NCBI RefSeq assembly: GCF_003813865.1
Contig: NZ_RMVG01000003.1
Location: 310,001-374,000 of the forward strand
DNA: 64,000 nt
Reading direction: 5' to 3'
From: Candidatus Pantoea deserta
GTDB lineage: Bacteria > Pseudomonadota > Gammaproteobacteria > Enterobacterales > Enterobacteriaceae
Below the pieces are notes generated by a model. That model made no database searches, was not told where the DNA came from, and saw only the letters and a program-made list of their open reading frames with translations. Position numbers and translations under genes: made by a program. Below, in pieces: positions 28,386-37,745 of this stretch (positions are counted from its first letter, which is position 1; every line of letters starts with the position of its first letter).

Positions 28386-28840
28386 CGCGCCTCCACCAGC
28401 GTGGTATAAATGCGCTCCAGATCGTCGAGCTGCTGCACGGCGATCAGCAGGCGACGCTGCTCAAGCTGCATAACCAGAATGCCGTCTTCCGAGAGATTCA
28501 TGCTCTGAATACGCTCATAGGCGACCCAGACTCCCGCATAGAACAGCCCTTTATCCTTCATCAGCAGGGTTGGGCGGCGCAGCCAGAACAGCCAGAAGGC
28601 AAGAAAACAGAGCACCATCAGCAGCGTTGTAGTCAGCTGCTCGCCCTGATGCGTCACGTTATTCCAGAGTAAAATCCCCAGCAGGCCGATAAATATCAGA
28701 CTGTCGATTTTGTGTCTGCGTCGAAGCGCCACGCGCAGGCGCGTCGGACCTTTGCGGCGCGGCAGGATCGCCTCGTCATAGAGCGCAAACAGCAGCAGTG
28801 CGGCAATGCAGAGCGCGATGAGTCCGTCCGTTAGTGTCAT
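28382..28840 (-). CDS. yobD: YobD, DUF986 inner-membrane protein
   Basis: A 152-aa protein with exactly the E. coli YobD length. Three hydrophobic segments (about 4-22, 46-62 and 70-88) precede a cytoplasmic domain with the conserved stretch [26 protein letters not shown] at 28840 is the family start; the long frame running further upstream is the shadow of the man operon. Function unknown. It follows manZ by 65 nt and may be read through from manXYZ. Confidence 0.92.
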   Translation of the reverse strand: MTLTDGLIALCIAALLLFALYDEAILPRRKGPTRLRVALRRRHKIDSLIFIGLLGILLWNNVTHQGEQLTTTLLMVLCFLAFWLFWLRRPTLLMKDKGLFYAGVWVAYERIQSMNLSEDGILVMQLEQRRLLIAVQQLDDLERIYTTLVEAR

Positions 28841-28877
28841 CACCATCTCCTCAGACGTTGCGGCGGGAAGGGAGAGA

Positions 28878-28898
28878 GCCGGGCGCGAACCGCCCGGC
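28878..28898 (-). terminator. GC-rich hairpin after manZ
   Basis: Perfect 8-bp stem GCCGGGCG/CGCCCGGC with a 5-nt loop, no T-run. It may attenuate rather than end transcription into yobD. Confidence 0.5.
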
Positions 28899-28905
28899 GA
28901 GATAA

Positions 28906-29751
28906 CTACAGACCAAGCACGCCGATCCAGTAGCCGAAAATGCCAATCACGAAAAAGCCCACGATGATCCACAGCGCGTTGACCTTGCGGCGCAGCAGCC
29001 ACATACAGGCAAAGGTCAGCAGCAGCGGCACAATGCCCGGCATTAGCTGATCGAGAATCGTCTGTACCGTGGTTACCGTGGTTTTTCCCGTCTGGTCGGT
29101 AATACGCGACACCACCAGCGGAATATTGACGTGCGTCCACTTGTTAACCAGCGCGCCCATAACAAACAGACCCAGAATCGATGCTCCCTCGGTCAGTTTT
29201 TGCAGGAAGCCGCCGCCCATATCGCTAACGATATCAATGCCTTTTCGATAGCCGTAGGCCACGCCGTAATAGCGCGTCAGCAGGCGCGCAAGGTTGAACA
29301 GGATAAAGAACAACAGCGGTCCCAGCAGGCTGCCGCTCATGGCGATGCCTGCGCCGAGCGCGGCGAATACCGGACGCACCGTTCCCCAGAAAATGGGGTC
29401 GCCAACGCCCGCCAGCGGCCCCATCAGACCAACTTTGATGCCGTTGATCGCGCCGTCATCAATCTCCGCGCCGTTGGCGCGCTGTTCTTCCATGGCCATC
29501 GTCACGCCCAGCACCGGCGCGGCGACGTAAGGATGGGTGTTAAAGAACTCAAGATGGCGTTTGATGGCCTGCTTCCGCGCTTCGTTGTTTTCGGGATAGA
29601 GGCGGCGGATCACCGGCACCATGGAAAAGCAGAAACCCAGCGCCTGCATACGTTCGAAGTTCCAGGAACCCTGGAACAGGTTCGACCGCAGAAACACGGC
29701 GCGCACGTCGCCAGAGGTCAGTTTCTTATGCATTGTCGTTGTATCAACCAT
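28906..29751 (-). CDS. manZ: mannose PTS IID component
   Basis: A 281-aa IID subunit that together with ManY forms the membrane channel of the mannose/glucose/glucosamine phosphotransferase system. Conserved blocks: FLRSNLFQGSWNFERMQALGFCFSMVP, GLMGPLAGVGDPIFWGTVRP and the C-terminal hydrophobic helix ending YWIGVLGL. ATG 29751 (MVDTTT) matches the family start; upstream in-frame residues belong to the manY end region. Last gene of manXYZ, 16 nt after manY. ManYZ is also the entry point for phage lambda DNA and some bacteriocins in relatives. Confidence 0.96.
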   Translation of the reverse strand: MVDTTTMHKKLTSGDVRAVFLRSNLFQGSWNFERMQALGFCFSMVPVIRRLYPENNEARKQAIKRHLEFFNTHPYVAAPVLGVTMAMEEQRANGAEIDDGAINGIKVGLMGPLAGVGDPIFWGTVRPVFAALGAGIAMSGSLLGPLLFFILFNLARLLTRYYGVAYGYRKGIDIVSDMGGGFLQKLTEGASILGLFVMGALVNKWTHVNIPLVVSRITDQTGKTTVTTVQTILDQLMPGIVPLLLTFACMWLLRRKVNALWIIVGFFVIGIFGYWIGVLGL

Positions 29752-29767
29752 GTTAGTCACCTGTTCC

Positions 29768-30568
29768 TTAGTCAAGTTCGTTGTCGAGATCGTTGTTGGC
29801 CGGGCCCGCCGCAGGCGCGCCTGCAACGCGGTTATATTTCGGCGCAAGCTGGATATAGAGCACCGCCATTACGATGCCAATGACACCCAGCGCCACCAGG
29901 TTAAAGCTGGTAAAGGCGGCCGTGACGAAACCCAGGTAGAAGAACGGCATCAGATAGCCTGCGCGCATCATATTGATGACCATTGCGTAACCGACCACTA
30001 CAATCATGCCGCCAGCGATATTCAGACCGTTGGTAACCACTTCCGGAATTGAGCTGAGCAGGGTGTGAACGGCGCTGGTGCCCACCGAAATCGCCACAAT
30101 CAGCGCCGGGATAGCGATACGCATCGCCTGCAATACCAGCGCCGAAACGTGGATCCATGAGATAGCGGTCAGATTGCCTTTCTCTGCGGCCTTGTCGGCG
30201 GCATGCTGGAAAGCCACGGTGATAGTACGCACGATAATCGTCAGCACCTGGCCCGCGGCCGCCAGCGGAATGGCCAGCGCGATACCTGCGCCGACGCTCT
30301 GACCGCCCGCGATAACCAGAATGGTTGAGATAATCGAGGCGAGGGCCGCATCGGGGGCGACGGCTGCGCCGATATTCATCCAGCCCAGCGCGATCATCTC
30401 CAGCGTACCGCCGATGATAATGCCGGTTTTCATATCGCCGAGCACGGCGCCGATCAGGGTACAGGCGACCAGCGGTCGGTGAAACTGAAACTCATCCAGA
30501 ATCGAACCCATACCCGCAATACAGGCCACGATAAATATCAGGATGATTTGTAGCGAGGTTATTTCCAT
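29768..30568 (-). CDS. manY: mannose PTS IIC component
   Basis: A 266-aa IIC subunit with about seven membrane segments that binds the sugar. Conserved: GSILDEFQFHRPLVACTLIG, GGTLEMIALGWMNIGAAVAPDAALAS, GLNIAGGMIVVVGYAMVINMM. The second of two adjacent ATGs (30568) was chosen by spacing to the GAAGGG ribosome site and by the E. coli start MEI. The acidic C-tail NNDLDNELD is as in E. coli. Confidence 0.96.
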   Translation of the reverse strand: MEITSLQIILIFIVACIAGMGSILDEFQFHRPLVACTLIGAVLGDMKTGIIIGGTLEMIALGWMNIGAAVAPDAALASIISTILVIAGGQSVGAGIALAIPLAAAGQVLTIIVRTITVAFQHAADKAAEKGNLTAISWIHVSALVLQAMRIAIPALIVAISVGTSAVHTLLSSIPEVVTNGLNIAGGMIVVVGYAMVINMMRAGYLMPFFYLGFVTAAFTSFNLVALGVIGIVMAVLYIQLAPKYNRVAGAPAAGPANNDLDNELD

Positions 30569-30628
30569 CATATCCCTTCTCCTCAGCAGGATAGCGTTAA
30601 CTGGCCCGCAGGCGCAGCTGGCGGCGGT

Positions 30629-31588
30629 TTACGCGTTGACCTTCGCAATCAGGTCCATCATTTTCAGTTTTGGATCGTTGGAAACCTTACGGACTTCCAG
30701 CTCAATATTGCGTTCGTTAAGCTTGCGGAACGCGGCAATATCTTTTTCATCGACCGACACGGCATTGTTCACCTGGGTTTTTCCCTGACGAAATGCCATA
30801 CCGCCGATATTGACTGACTTAATCTCTACGCCTTGTTCGACAATGCGCAGTACGTCGGTGGGATTGGTGAACAGCAGCATGACGCGGTCGCGACCGTATT
30901 TGGGGTTATTCCAGACGCGCACCATTTTATCGACGTCAACCACATGAGCCGTGACGCCAGGCGGCGCGACCTGGGTCAGCAGGGTTTTGCGCACCTGATC
31001 TTTGGCCACCTCGTCGCTGACGACGATAATACGCGTGACGTTGGTCTCTTTCGTCCAGCGCGTCGCCACCTGGCCGTGGATCAATCGGTCGTCAATGCGC
31101 GCCAGACCGATCTTCATATGTTCGCCCGGCGCCAGCGGCTGGGCCTGCGTCGGCGCTGCCTTCGCTACCGGCGCGGCGACTGGCGCGTCCAGCTGCGTTT
31201 TTTGCGCTTTCACGCCTTCGCGTCCGGTTTCGACGGCGATACCCACCAGTTCGGCAAACGCGGGATCGTCGTCGCGCGCCATCAGGGTTTCCACCAGCAT
31301 GGGAATGTTAACCCCGGCGATAACATCGTAATTTTCTTTATCCAGCACCACGCGGCTGGCGGCGTTGAAAGGGCTGCCTCCCCAGGTGTCCACCAAAAAC
31401 AGCACGCCTTTCGACGTATCCAGCTTTTCCAGCTGAGCCTGATATTTTTCAATGAGCGTTTCTGCATTTTCGCCGGGCACGAAATCAATCCATCCTACGT
31501 TTTCCTGCTCGCCTAACAGCATCTCTGCGGTTTTAAGCAGTTGCTCGGCTGCCCAGCCGTGTGTACCAATTACTATCGCAATGGTCAC
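30629..31588 (-). CDS. manX: mannose PTS IIAB component
   Basis: A 319-aa cytoplasmic fusion of IIA (1-125, phosphorylated on His10 in IGTHGWAAE), an Ala/Pro-rich linker (about 130-155) and IIB (about 158-319, phosphorylated on His171 in IDDRLIHGQV). It passes phosphate from HPr to sugar entering through ManYZ. First gene of manXYZ. A CRP-like site lies about 175 bp upstream. The E. coli system transports mannose, glucose, glucosamine and others. Confidence 0.97.
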   Translation of the reverse strand: MTIAIVIGTHGWAAEQLLKTAEMLLGEQENVGWIDFVPGENAETLIEKYQAQLEKLDTSKGVLFLVDTWGGSPFNAASRVVLDKENYDVIAGVNIPMLVETLMARDDDPAFAELVGIAVETGREGVKAQKTQLDAPVAAPVAKAAPTQAQPLAPGEHMKIGLARIDDRLIHGQVATRWTKETNVTRIIVVSDEVAKDQVRKTLLTQVAPPGVTAHVVDVDKMVRVWNNPKYGRDRVMLLFTNPTDVLRIVEQGVEIKSVNIGGMAFRQGKTQVNNAVSVDEKDIAAFRKLNERNIELEVRKVSNDPKLKMMDLIAKVNA

Positions 31589-32090
31589 TTGCTACCTCCG
31601 TTCGCTAATGAGATTCGTCTGGAGTCGACGAACCGTTATGAGTTATCGCTACGGTTATCCCCTGACAAGCGTAGTTAAATCATCTTAATAACAGGTCATT
31701 GTTGGACGTCCTGCATGAACCGGTAAGTCGCGATTTATTTTAGTGCGCGAAAAAATAAATTATGTGACGGTTGTCAGCTATCGGACGGTCGCTCTGCGGC
31801 GACAAGGTTTTTTAATACGCCCTGGAGCCTGAATCATTTGTAAATGAAAGAAAATTTTTTGACGTATTTTTTCCGCCTGATACATTAGCGATCTGTTTAT
31901 TACTCAGGAGTAACGGGTTTCAGCCCACCTTTATGGATCGTCACCGACGTCGCTTAACCACTTTGATGCGCGCCTGCGCGCCTTCTCTCACGCCTGAACG
32001 CGTATCTGTAGTTCACCCGATTGCCTTTCTGTCACGTCCGCAGACGCTGGCACGATATCGTTCAATCTGTCTCTCATTCTGGAGTCAATG
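31589..32090. other. divergent control region of manX and yoaE
   Basis: 502 nt with AT-rich promoter-like DNA around 31800-31900 and the CRP-like site above. A 52-codon ORF (31933-32091, begins MDRHRRRLTT) ends in TGATG overlapping the yoaE ATG; it lacks a good ribosome site and is not called as a gene. No yybP-ykoY-type riboswitch is seen. Confidence 0.45.
31763..31778 (-). promoter_or_regulatory. candidate CRP site upstream of manX
   Basis: TGTGA-N6-TCAGC (31763-31778), one perfect half and one with three of five consensus bases, in the region between divergent manX and yoaE. manXYZ is CRP-activated and Mlc-repressed in E. coli. Symmetry leaves the controlled gene undecided; manX is the likelier target. 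Confidence 0.5.
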
Positions 32091-33659
32091 ATGGAATTTC
32101 TCTTCGACCCCTCAATCTGGGCCGGTTTATTAACGCTTGTTGTGCTGGAAATTGTCCTCGGCATCGATAACCTGGTGTTTATCGCCATCCTGGCCGACAA
32201 GTTGCCGCCGAAGCAGCGTGATAAAGCGCGCCTGATCGGCCTGTCGCTGGCGCTGGTAATGCGTCTGGGTCTGCTGTCGCTGATTTCATGGATGGTCACG
32301 CTCACGCGTCCGTTATTTAGCGTAGGCGACTTTAGCTTTTCAGGCCGTGATTTGATTTTACTGCTTGGCGGACTTTTCCTGCTGTTCAAGGCAACCATGG
32401 AACTGCATGAGAGGCTGGAAAACCGGCCGCATGAGCAGTCGGGCAATCGCAGCTATGCCAGTTTCTGGGCGGTGGTGACGCAGATTGTGGTGCTGGACGC
32501 GGTGTTTTCGCTTGATGCGGTGATTACGGCGGTGGGTATGGTTAACCATCTGCCGGTGATGATGACGGCGGTGGTGATTGCGATGGGCGTGATGCTGCTG
32601 GCCTCGAAGCCGTTGACCAATTTTGTTAACGCGCACCCGACCGTTGTGGTGCTGTGCCTCAGCTTCCTGCTGATGATCGGTCTGTCGCTGGTGGCGGAAG
32701 GCTTCGGTTTCCATATCCCGAAAGGCTATCTCTATGCGGCAATCGGCTTCTCTATTCTGATCGAGCTGTTTAACCAGATTGCGCGGCGCAACTTTATGCG
32801 TCATCAGGCGCATCGTCCGATGCGCGAGCGTACCGCCGAGGCTATTTTGCGCCTGATGGGCGGACGTCAGCGTGCGGCGCAGCCAGCCACTAGCGAAGAG
32901 TCGCCGCTGGCAGTTGCGATGCCGCAGGAAGCCTTTAAGGATGAAGAGCGCTATATGATCAATGGCGTGCTGACCCTGGCGTCGCGCTCTATTCGCAGCA
33001 TTATGACGCCGCGCGGCGAAATCTCCTGGGTCGATGCGGAGCGTCCGCTGGATGAAATCCGTATTCAGCTGCTGGATACCCCGCACAGCCTTTTCCCGGT
33101 GTGTCGCGGCGAGCTGGATGAGATTATCGGCGTGGTGCGCGCTAAAGAGTTGCTGGTGGCGATTGAGCACGGCATGGATGTGGCGACCTTTGCCGCCAGC
33201 TCGCCGGCCATTGTGATCCCGGAAACGCTGGACCCGATTAATCTGCTTGGCGTGTTGCGTCGCGCTAAAGGCAGCTTTGTTATCGTCAGCAACGAGTTCG
33301 GCGTGGTGCAGGGATTAATTACGCCGCTGGACGTGCTGGAAGCCATTGCCGGCGAGTTCCCGGATGAGGATGAAACGCCGGATATTATCGCCGACGGCGA
33401 CGGCTGGATTGTAAAAGGAGGCACTGATCTGCATTCGCTCCAGCAGCTGTTTGACGTCAACGATCTGGTGGATCCCCAGGAGGACCACGCCTCGCTGGCC
33501 GGCTTGCTGATTGGTCAAAAAGGGCAGCTGCCGCTGCCGGGCGAGGTGATTGATCTGCCGCCGCTGCACTTTACCATTTTGCAGGCGACCGATTACCGGG
33601 TCGACCTGGTGCGCGTCACCAGGGATAAGCCGCACGAAGATGAGGAAGAGGGGCAGTAA
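32091..33659 (+). CDS. yoaE: YoaE, TerC-family membrane protein with CBS domains
   Basis: A 522-aa inner-membrane protein matching E. coli YoaE (518). N-terminal TerC domain (about 1-235) of seven helices with the conserved acidic [14 protein letters not shown] and [14 protein letters not shown] motifs thought to bind metal; then two CBS domains (about 295-415, [26 protein letters not shown]) and a C-terminal CorC/HlyC transporter-associated domain (about 430-515). TerC relatives such as Alx move manganese; the substrate of YoaE is not established. ATG 32091 has GGAG seven bases upstream; an ATG three bases earlier is less well spaced. Confidence 0.95.
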   Translation: MEFLFDPSIWAGLLTLVVLEIVLGIDNLVFIAILADKLPPKQRDKARLIGLSLALVMRLGLLSLISWMVTLTRPLFSVGDFSFSGRDLILLLGGLFLLFKATMELHERLENRPHEQSGNRSYASFWAVVTQIVVLDAVFSLDAVITAVGMVNHLPVMMTAVVIAMGVMLLASKPLTNFVNAHPTVVVLCLSFLLMIGLSLVAEGFGFHIPKGYLYAAIGFSILIELFNQIARRNFMRHQAHRPMRERTAEAILRLMGGRQRAAQPATSEESPLAVAMPQEAFKDEERYMINGVLTLASRSIRSIMTPRGEISWVDAERPLDEIRIQLLDTPHSLFPVCRGELDEIIGVVRAKELLVAIEHGMDVATFAASSPAIVIPETLDPINLLGVLRRAKGSFVIVSNEFGVVQGLITPLDVLEAIAGEFPDEDETPDIIADGDGWIVKGGTDLHSLQQLFDVNDLVDPQEDHASLAGLLIGQKGQLPLPGEVIDLPPLHFTILQATDYRVDLVRVTRDKPHEDEEEGQ

Positions 33660-33662
33660 TCC

Positions 33663-33690
33663 AGAACGGCGCTCAGGCGCCGTTTTATTT
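33663..33690 (+). terminator. terminator of yoaE
   Basis: 8-bp stem AACGGCGC (33665-33672)/GCGCCGTT (33677-33684), TCAG loop, followed by TTATTTT. Confidence 0.9.
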
Positions 33691-33837
33691 TGCAGAGGAT
33701 AACACCAGCGCGGTTGCCGCGCTGCGTGTCTGCCTGATCTGGGCAGAAGCGTATCTTATTCAGCAGCGCGCCCCTGTCGGGTCGGCGCGCTGCGCAAGCG
33801 GACCCGGTGCGGCTGACCTCGGTCCGTTAATTCAGGT

Positions 33838-35406
33838 TCAGACATTTTCCGTCAGCTGCGCCTGATGCTGCGACAGCCAGGCGGGAAAATCTTCAATCGG
33901 CATAGGGCGCGCATAGAAATAGCCCTGAAGCAGATCCACGCCGCGCTCGCGCAGATAGGCGGCCTGCTCAGCGGTTTCGACGCCTTCAGCCACCAGACTG
34001 ATATTCAGGCGCTGCGCCAGCGAAATCACCATATCCGTGACCGTGGAATTGATGGCGTCGGTGCCGATCGCCGCCGTGAAAATCTTGTCAATCTTCAGAA
34101 CGTCAGGCTGCAAATCTTTCAGATAGGAGAGTGAGCTGTGGCCGGTGCCAAAGTCGTCAATCGCCAGCTGTACGCCGATGCTGTGCAGCTGTGAAATAAC
34201 ATTCTGATCCACCACCGGCAGGGCGTCGCGCTCCGTCAGTTCCACCACCAGCTTCGGCAGCGGATTGGCAGGCCACCATAGCTGTTGCAGATCGTCGACG
34301 ATGGCGCGATTGCGAAAGTGGCTGGCCGCGACGTTGATGGCGATATGAAACGACGCGCAGCGCGGCAAATGAGGCAGCTGCGCCACCGCTTTATCAATCA
34401 CGAAACGCGTGAGCGGCGCGATAAGATTTTGCCGTTCCGCCAGCGGGATAAAGACATCGGGCGGGATCCAGCCCTGACGCGCATTATGCCAGCGCAGCAG
34501 CAGTTCGATACCGTCGCAGTCGCCGCTTTTGGCATTGATCAGCGGCTGGCAATAGACCATAAACTCATTGGCGGTGATGCCATAGCTGATCTGCCAGCTC
34601 AGACTCATGCGGTTTGCGGTAGCCAGCCAGACGATATAGCCAATCAGCAGGCTCAGCAGCAACGCCAGCGGCAGCTGCGCCGGCAGCGTGGCCAGCGCCA
34701 GACGCGAGGGCGAAGGGCCGTAAAGCGTGATGGTATAGGGATAGCGCAGCGAAGCCTGATCGTAGCTGACCTCATCTTCAGAGGGGAGGGTCAGCTCAAT
34801 AAGCGGATTGCCATACTCCAGGCTCTCCCCGCCAACGTTAAAAATAGCGCGCTCTACCCAGGGAAGCTGAGGCTCAAGCAGATAGGTGCTCATCAGCTCA
34901 ATATTGATCACCTGCAAAATGCCAGAGCGGTTGTCCAGGGATTTCGGCGTCCACAACAGCAAAATCGGCGAACCCTTCAGCAGATAATTGTCGGTCGCCA
35001 GCATCATGCGCTGATTATTAATCGCCAGTTCAGGGTAGGTCTGACTAAAAGGGATCGCGCGGGGACCGTAAATGCTCGAACAGTAAATAGTATCCTTGTC
35101 CACCAGCAGCACGGCGCGAACGGTTTGCAGCGCGGAGATTTTCTCAATCAGCGGAAAGCGCACGTCCTGGCAGGGCACCCCGACCAGGCCGAGCGTATTG
35201 TTCGCTGAGACGTCGAGCGGCGAAAACATGCGGTCAAAGCGCTGGATAGCTTTATCGGCAAAATCCAGGGATTGTTGTTCAATACGCGACTTCTCTTCAA
35301 TAAAACGAAAAGCCAGCGTCAGCATCAAAACCACAGCGGCGATCACCAGGGCGATAAGCAGTCGCTTACGGCGAAACTGTCCAACATATTGCTGGGCCAA
35401 AAGCAT
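33838..35406 (-). CDS. pdeD: CSS-EAL cyclic-di-GMP phosphodiesterase, PdeD-like
   Basis: A 522-aa membrane protein matching E. coli YoaD/PdeD in place and layout. TM1 (about 17-35), a periplasmic CSS domain with Cys79 (GVPC) and Cys109-Ser-Ser (YCSSIYG), TM2 (about 243-262), then a cytoplasmic EAL domain. Catalytic signatures: E-x-L (IELLLRW, ELL in place of EAL, as in E. coli EIL), NVAASHF, ELTERDAL, DDFGTGHSS, KIDK and EGVE. It degrades c-di-GMP and in E. coli family members is redox-controlled through the CSS cysteines (DsbA/DsbB; dsbB is also in this window). No GGDEF. Confidence 0.92.
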   Translation of the reverse strand: MLLAQQYVGQFRRKRLLIALVIAAVVLMLTLAFRFIEEKSRIEQQSLDFADKAIQRFDRMFSPLDVSANNTLGLVGVPCQDVRFPLIEKISALQTVRAVLLVDKDTIYCSSIYGPRAIPFSQTYPELAINNQRMMLATDNYLLKGSPILLLWTPKSLDNRSGILQVINIELMSTYLLEPQLPWVERAIFNVGGESLEYGNPLIELTLPSEDEVSYDQASLRYPYTITLYGPSPSRLALATLPAQLPLALLLSLLIGYIVWLATANRMSLSWQISYGITANEFMVYCQPLINAKSGDCDGIELLLRWHNARQGWIPPDVFIPLAERQNLIAPLTRFVIDKAVAQLPHLPRCASFHIAINVAASHFRNRAIVDDLQQLWWPANPLPKLVVELTERDALPVVDQNVISQLHSIGVQLAIDDFGTGHSSLSYLKDLQPDVLKIDKIFTAAIGTDAINSTVTDMVISLAQRLNISLVAEGVETAEQAAYLRERGVDLLQGYFYARPMPIEDFPAWLSQHQAQLTENV

Positions 35407-35506
35407 CAGTAACCACCTTCCAGATACTAAAGTGAAGCCAGGATAACAGGGGTGTTATCGGCACGTCGCCTGTAATTTTTAGCGGTGCTTCATAAAAAAG
35501 CGGCAC

Positions 35507-35538
35507 TGAAAAAACGACGCGACCTGAAAGGTCGCGTC
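35507..35538 (-). terminator. terminator of sdaA
   Basis: 10-bp stem GACGCGACCT (35516-35525)/AGGTCGCGTC (35529-35538), GAA loop; six T follow on the minus strand. It lies about 85 nt beyond the sdaA stop. Confidence 0.85.
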
Positions 35539-35623
35539 AACTCACTCTAGCGTGATTCCGGGCGTTGAGGTAGGGCCGAAACCGCTTTCACCTTTATCGC
35601 CTGATAAAAAAGGGGCCGGAATA

Positions 35624-36988
35624 TCAGTCACACTGAACTTTAATCGCCAGGCCGCCGCGTGAAGTCTCACGGTATTTGGCATTCATGTCTTTACCGGTTT
35701 CATACATCGTCTCGATGACCTTATCGAGCGAGACGCGCGGTTCGCTGGTGCGGCGCAGCGCCATACGAGCCGCATTAATCGCTTTCACTGAGGCGATGGC
35801 ATTTCGCTCAATGCACGGCACCTGTACCTGACCGGCAACCGGATCGCAGGTCAGGCCGAGGTTATGTTCCATGCCAATTTCCGCGGCGACGCAAACCTGC
35901 TCCGGACTGCCGCCGAGCAGTTCGGCCAGTCCGGCGGCCGCCATTGAGCAGGCCACGCCGACTTCGCCCTGACAGCCGACTTCTGCGCCGGAAATCGATG
36001 CGTTCATTTTATAGAGGATGCCAATCGCGCCCGAAGCGAGGAAATAGCGGGTGAAAATATCCGGCGTCACGGTTTCGATAAAGTGATCGTAATAGGCGAG
36101 CACCGCCGGCACGATGCCGCAGGCGCCGTTGGTCGGCGCGGTAACGACGCGGCCGCCTGCGGCGTTCTCTTCGTTGACCGCCAGCGCGAACATATTGACC
36201 CAGTCGATCACGTTCATCGGATCGTTAGAGTGTTTAGACGATGAGGTCAGCAGACGACGCAGCGATGCGGCGCGGCGCGGCACCCGCAGCGGGCCAGGCA
36301 GCACGCCTTCCGTATTAAGACCGCGATCGATGCAGGCCTGCATGGTTTGCCAGACGTCGGTAAAATAGTCGCGGATGGCTTCACGCGAGTGCAGCGCCAG
36401 CTCGTTTTTCATCACCAGGCCGGAAAGCGAGAGACCGGTTTCGCGGCAGTGGGCCAGCAGCTCTTTCGCCGAGTGGAAAGGCCAGGGCACGCTCACCTCA
36501 TTCAGCGCGGACTGACCAAAGTGCTCTTCGTCAACGATAAACCCGCCGCCGACAGAGTAATAGGTTTTGCTCAGTATCAGCAGGTCGCCGGCAAAAGCGA
36601 GCAGGCGCATGCCGTTTTCATGCAGCGACAGATTCTCGCTGCGAAACACCATGCCGCCTTCGCGGGGAAAGTCAACTTCGTGCGCGCCGTTCGCCAGCAG
36701 TAGCCGTTCGCGCTGCTCGACATCCTGGATAAAAGCGGGAATGCTGTCGATGTCTACGGTGGCCGGGGAGGCGCCAGACAGCCCCATAATAATGGCGATG
36801 TCGGTATGGTGGCCCTTGCCGGTCAGCGACAGCGAGCCGTAGACATCCACCGCGATACGCGTCACGTCCTGAAGTTTTCCCTGTTCAATCAGCAGGTCGA
36901 CAAACTCTTTCCCTGCTTTCATCGGTCCCACGGTATGGGAACTCGACGGGCCGATGCCCACTTTGAACATGTCAAAAACGCTAATCAC
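35624..36988 (-). CDS. sdaA: L-serine deaminase 1
   Basis: A 454-aa [4Fe-4S] enzyme turning L-serine into pyruvate and ammonia. N-terminal beta domain ([22 protein letters not shown]) and C-terminal alpha domain with the cluster cysteines in [18 protein letters not shown] and [10 protein letters not shown]; the C-terminal Cys (IKVQCD) is the self-blocking residue known from related enzymes. GTG at 36988 is chosen: GGAG lies 8 nt before it and the length equals E. coli SdaA (454); a GTG three codons upstream overlaps the ribosome site. Monocistronic with its own terminator. Confidence 0.96.
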   Translation of the reverse strand: MISVFDMFKVGIGPSSSHTVGPMKAGKEFVDLLIEQGKLQDVTRIAVDVYGSLSLTGKGHHTDIAIIMGLSGASPATVDIDSIPAFIQDVEQRERLLLANGAHEVDFPREGGMVFRSENLSLHENGMRLLAFAGDLLILSKTYYSVGGGFIVDEEHFGQSALNEVSVPWPFHSAKELLAHCRETGLSLSGLVMKNELALHSREAIRDYFTDVWQTMQACIDRGLNTEGVLPGPLRVPRRAASLRRLLTSSSKHSNDPMNVIDWVNMFALAVNEENAAGGRVVTAPTNGACGIVPAVLAYYDHFIETVTPDIFTRYFLASGAIGILYKMNASISGAEVGCQGEVGVACSMAAAGLAELLGGSPEQVCVAAEIGMEHNLGLTCDPVAGQVQVPCIERNAIASVKAINAARMALRRTSEPRVSLDKVIETMYETGKDMNAKYRETSRGGLAIKVQCD

Positions 36989-37154
36989 AGGCGACACTCC
37001 TCACAAAAAAATTTTTTATTTCTGCCGGGGCAGTTTATGGCGCTAATAGTAATCGCCGGTCAGGGGAAATGAGCGCCTTTTCGCATGAAATAAACTAATC
37101 ATTCAGGCGAGAAATAGTTATCTTAAGCTGCAGGACGCGAAGGGTATTTTCGGT

Positions 37155-37745
37155 CTACGATTCGTAGAAAAACGGGCGCTGGTACGCGATTTGCTGACTA
37201 AGGGAACGAATAATACCGGCCGTCATGCCCCAGACCAGATATTCCTGATAAATAGAAAGCCATACCGGATGGCGCTGACCGGCGCGATGGATCTCCAGCG
37301 AGGCATAGCGATTCAGCCGCAGCGCCTCTTCCAGCGGCATTTCAAACGCGCTTTCCACTTCGTCAGGGTTAATCTGAAGCTTTATATCAGGAGAGATAAT
37401 GCCGACGACCGGCGTCACGCGAAAACCGGTGCTGCTGGTAACGGGCGCGAGCTGGCCGATCACCTTTACCTCGTCAGGCGCGATGCCCACCTCTTCATGC
37501 GCTTCCCGCAGCGCGGTCGCAACCAGAGAGGCATCGCTGGCATCCTGCATCCCGCCGGGAAAAGCCACCTGACCGGCGTGCTTTCGCAGTTCGCGCGAAC
37601 GGCGCGTCAGCAGCAGTCCTGGGGTCTCCCTTGCCACAACCGGCACCAGCACGGCGGCCTGACGCCCTGCGGGAGGCAGCGAGGAGCGCTCCGGCTGTTG
37701 CAGGATAAAACGGGTGATAAACGCCTCAAGCGAGAGCGGATTCAT
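37155..37745 (-). CDS. nudL: Nudix CoA pyrophosphatase NudL
   Basis: A 196-aa Nudix hydrolase (YeaB; E. coli 192). The Nudix box spans residues 64-87 (GGMQDASD... LREAHEEVG) with the preceding CoA-type LLLTRRS-x-x-LRKHAGQVAFPGG motif, indicating hydrolysis of CoA or acyl-CoA to 3',5'-ADP and phosphopantetheine. ATG overlaps the pabB stop (ATGA), so it is translationally coupled to pabB. Same pair in E. coli. The C-terminus is slightly longer than in E. coli. Confidence 0.94.
   Translation of the reverse strand: MNPLSLEAFITRFILQQPERSSLPPAGRQAAVLVPVVARETPGLLLTRRSRELRKHAGQVAFPGGMQDASDASLVATALREAHEEVGIAPDEVKVIGQLAPVTSSTGFRVTPVVGIISPDIKLQINPDEVESAFEMPLEEALRLNRYASLEIHRAGQRHPVWLSIYQEYLVWGMTAGIIRSLSQQIAYQRPFFYES

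Noticed and set aside
28841..29140. N-terminal extension of yobD (open frame to 252 aa)
   Set aside because: The extension lies in manZ in another frame; E. coli YobD starts at 28840 and has identical length.
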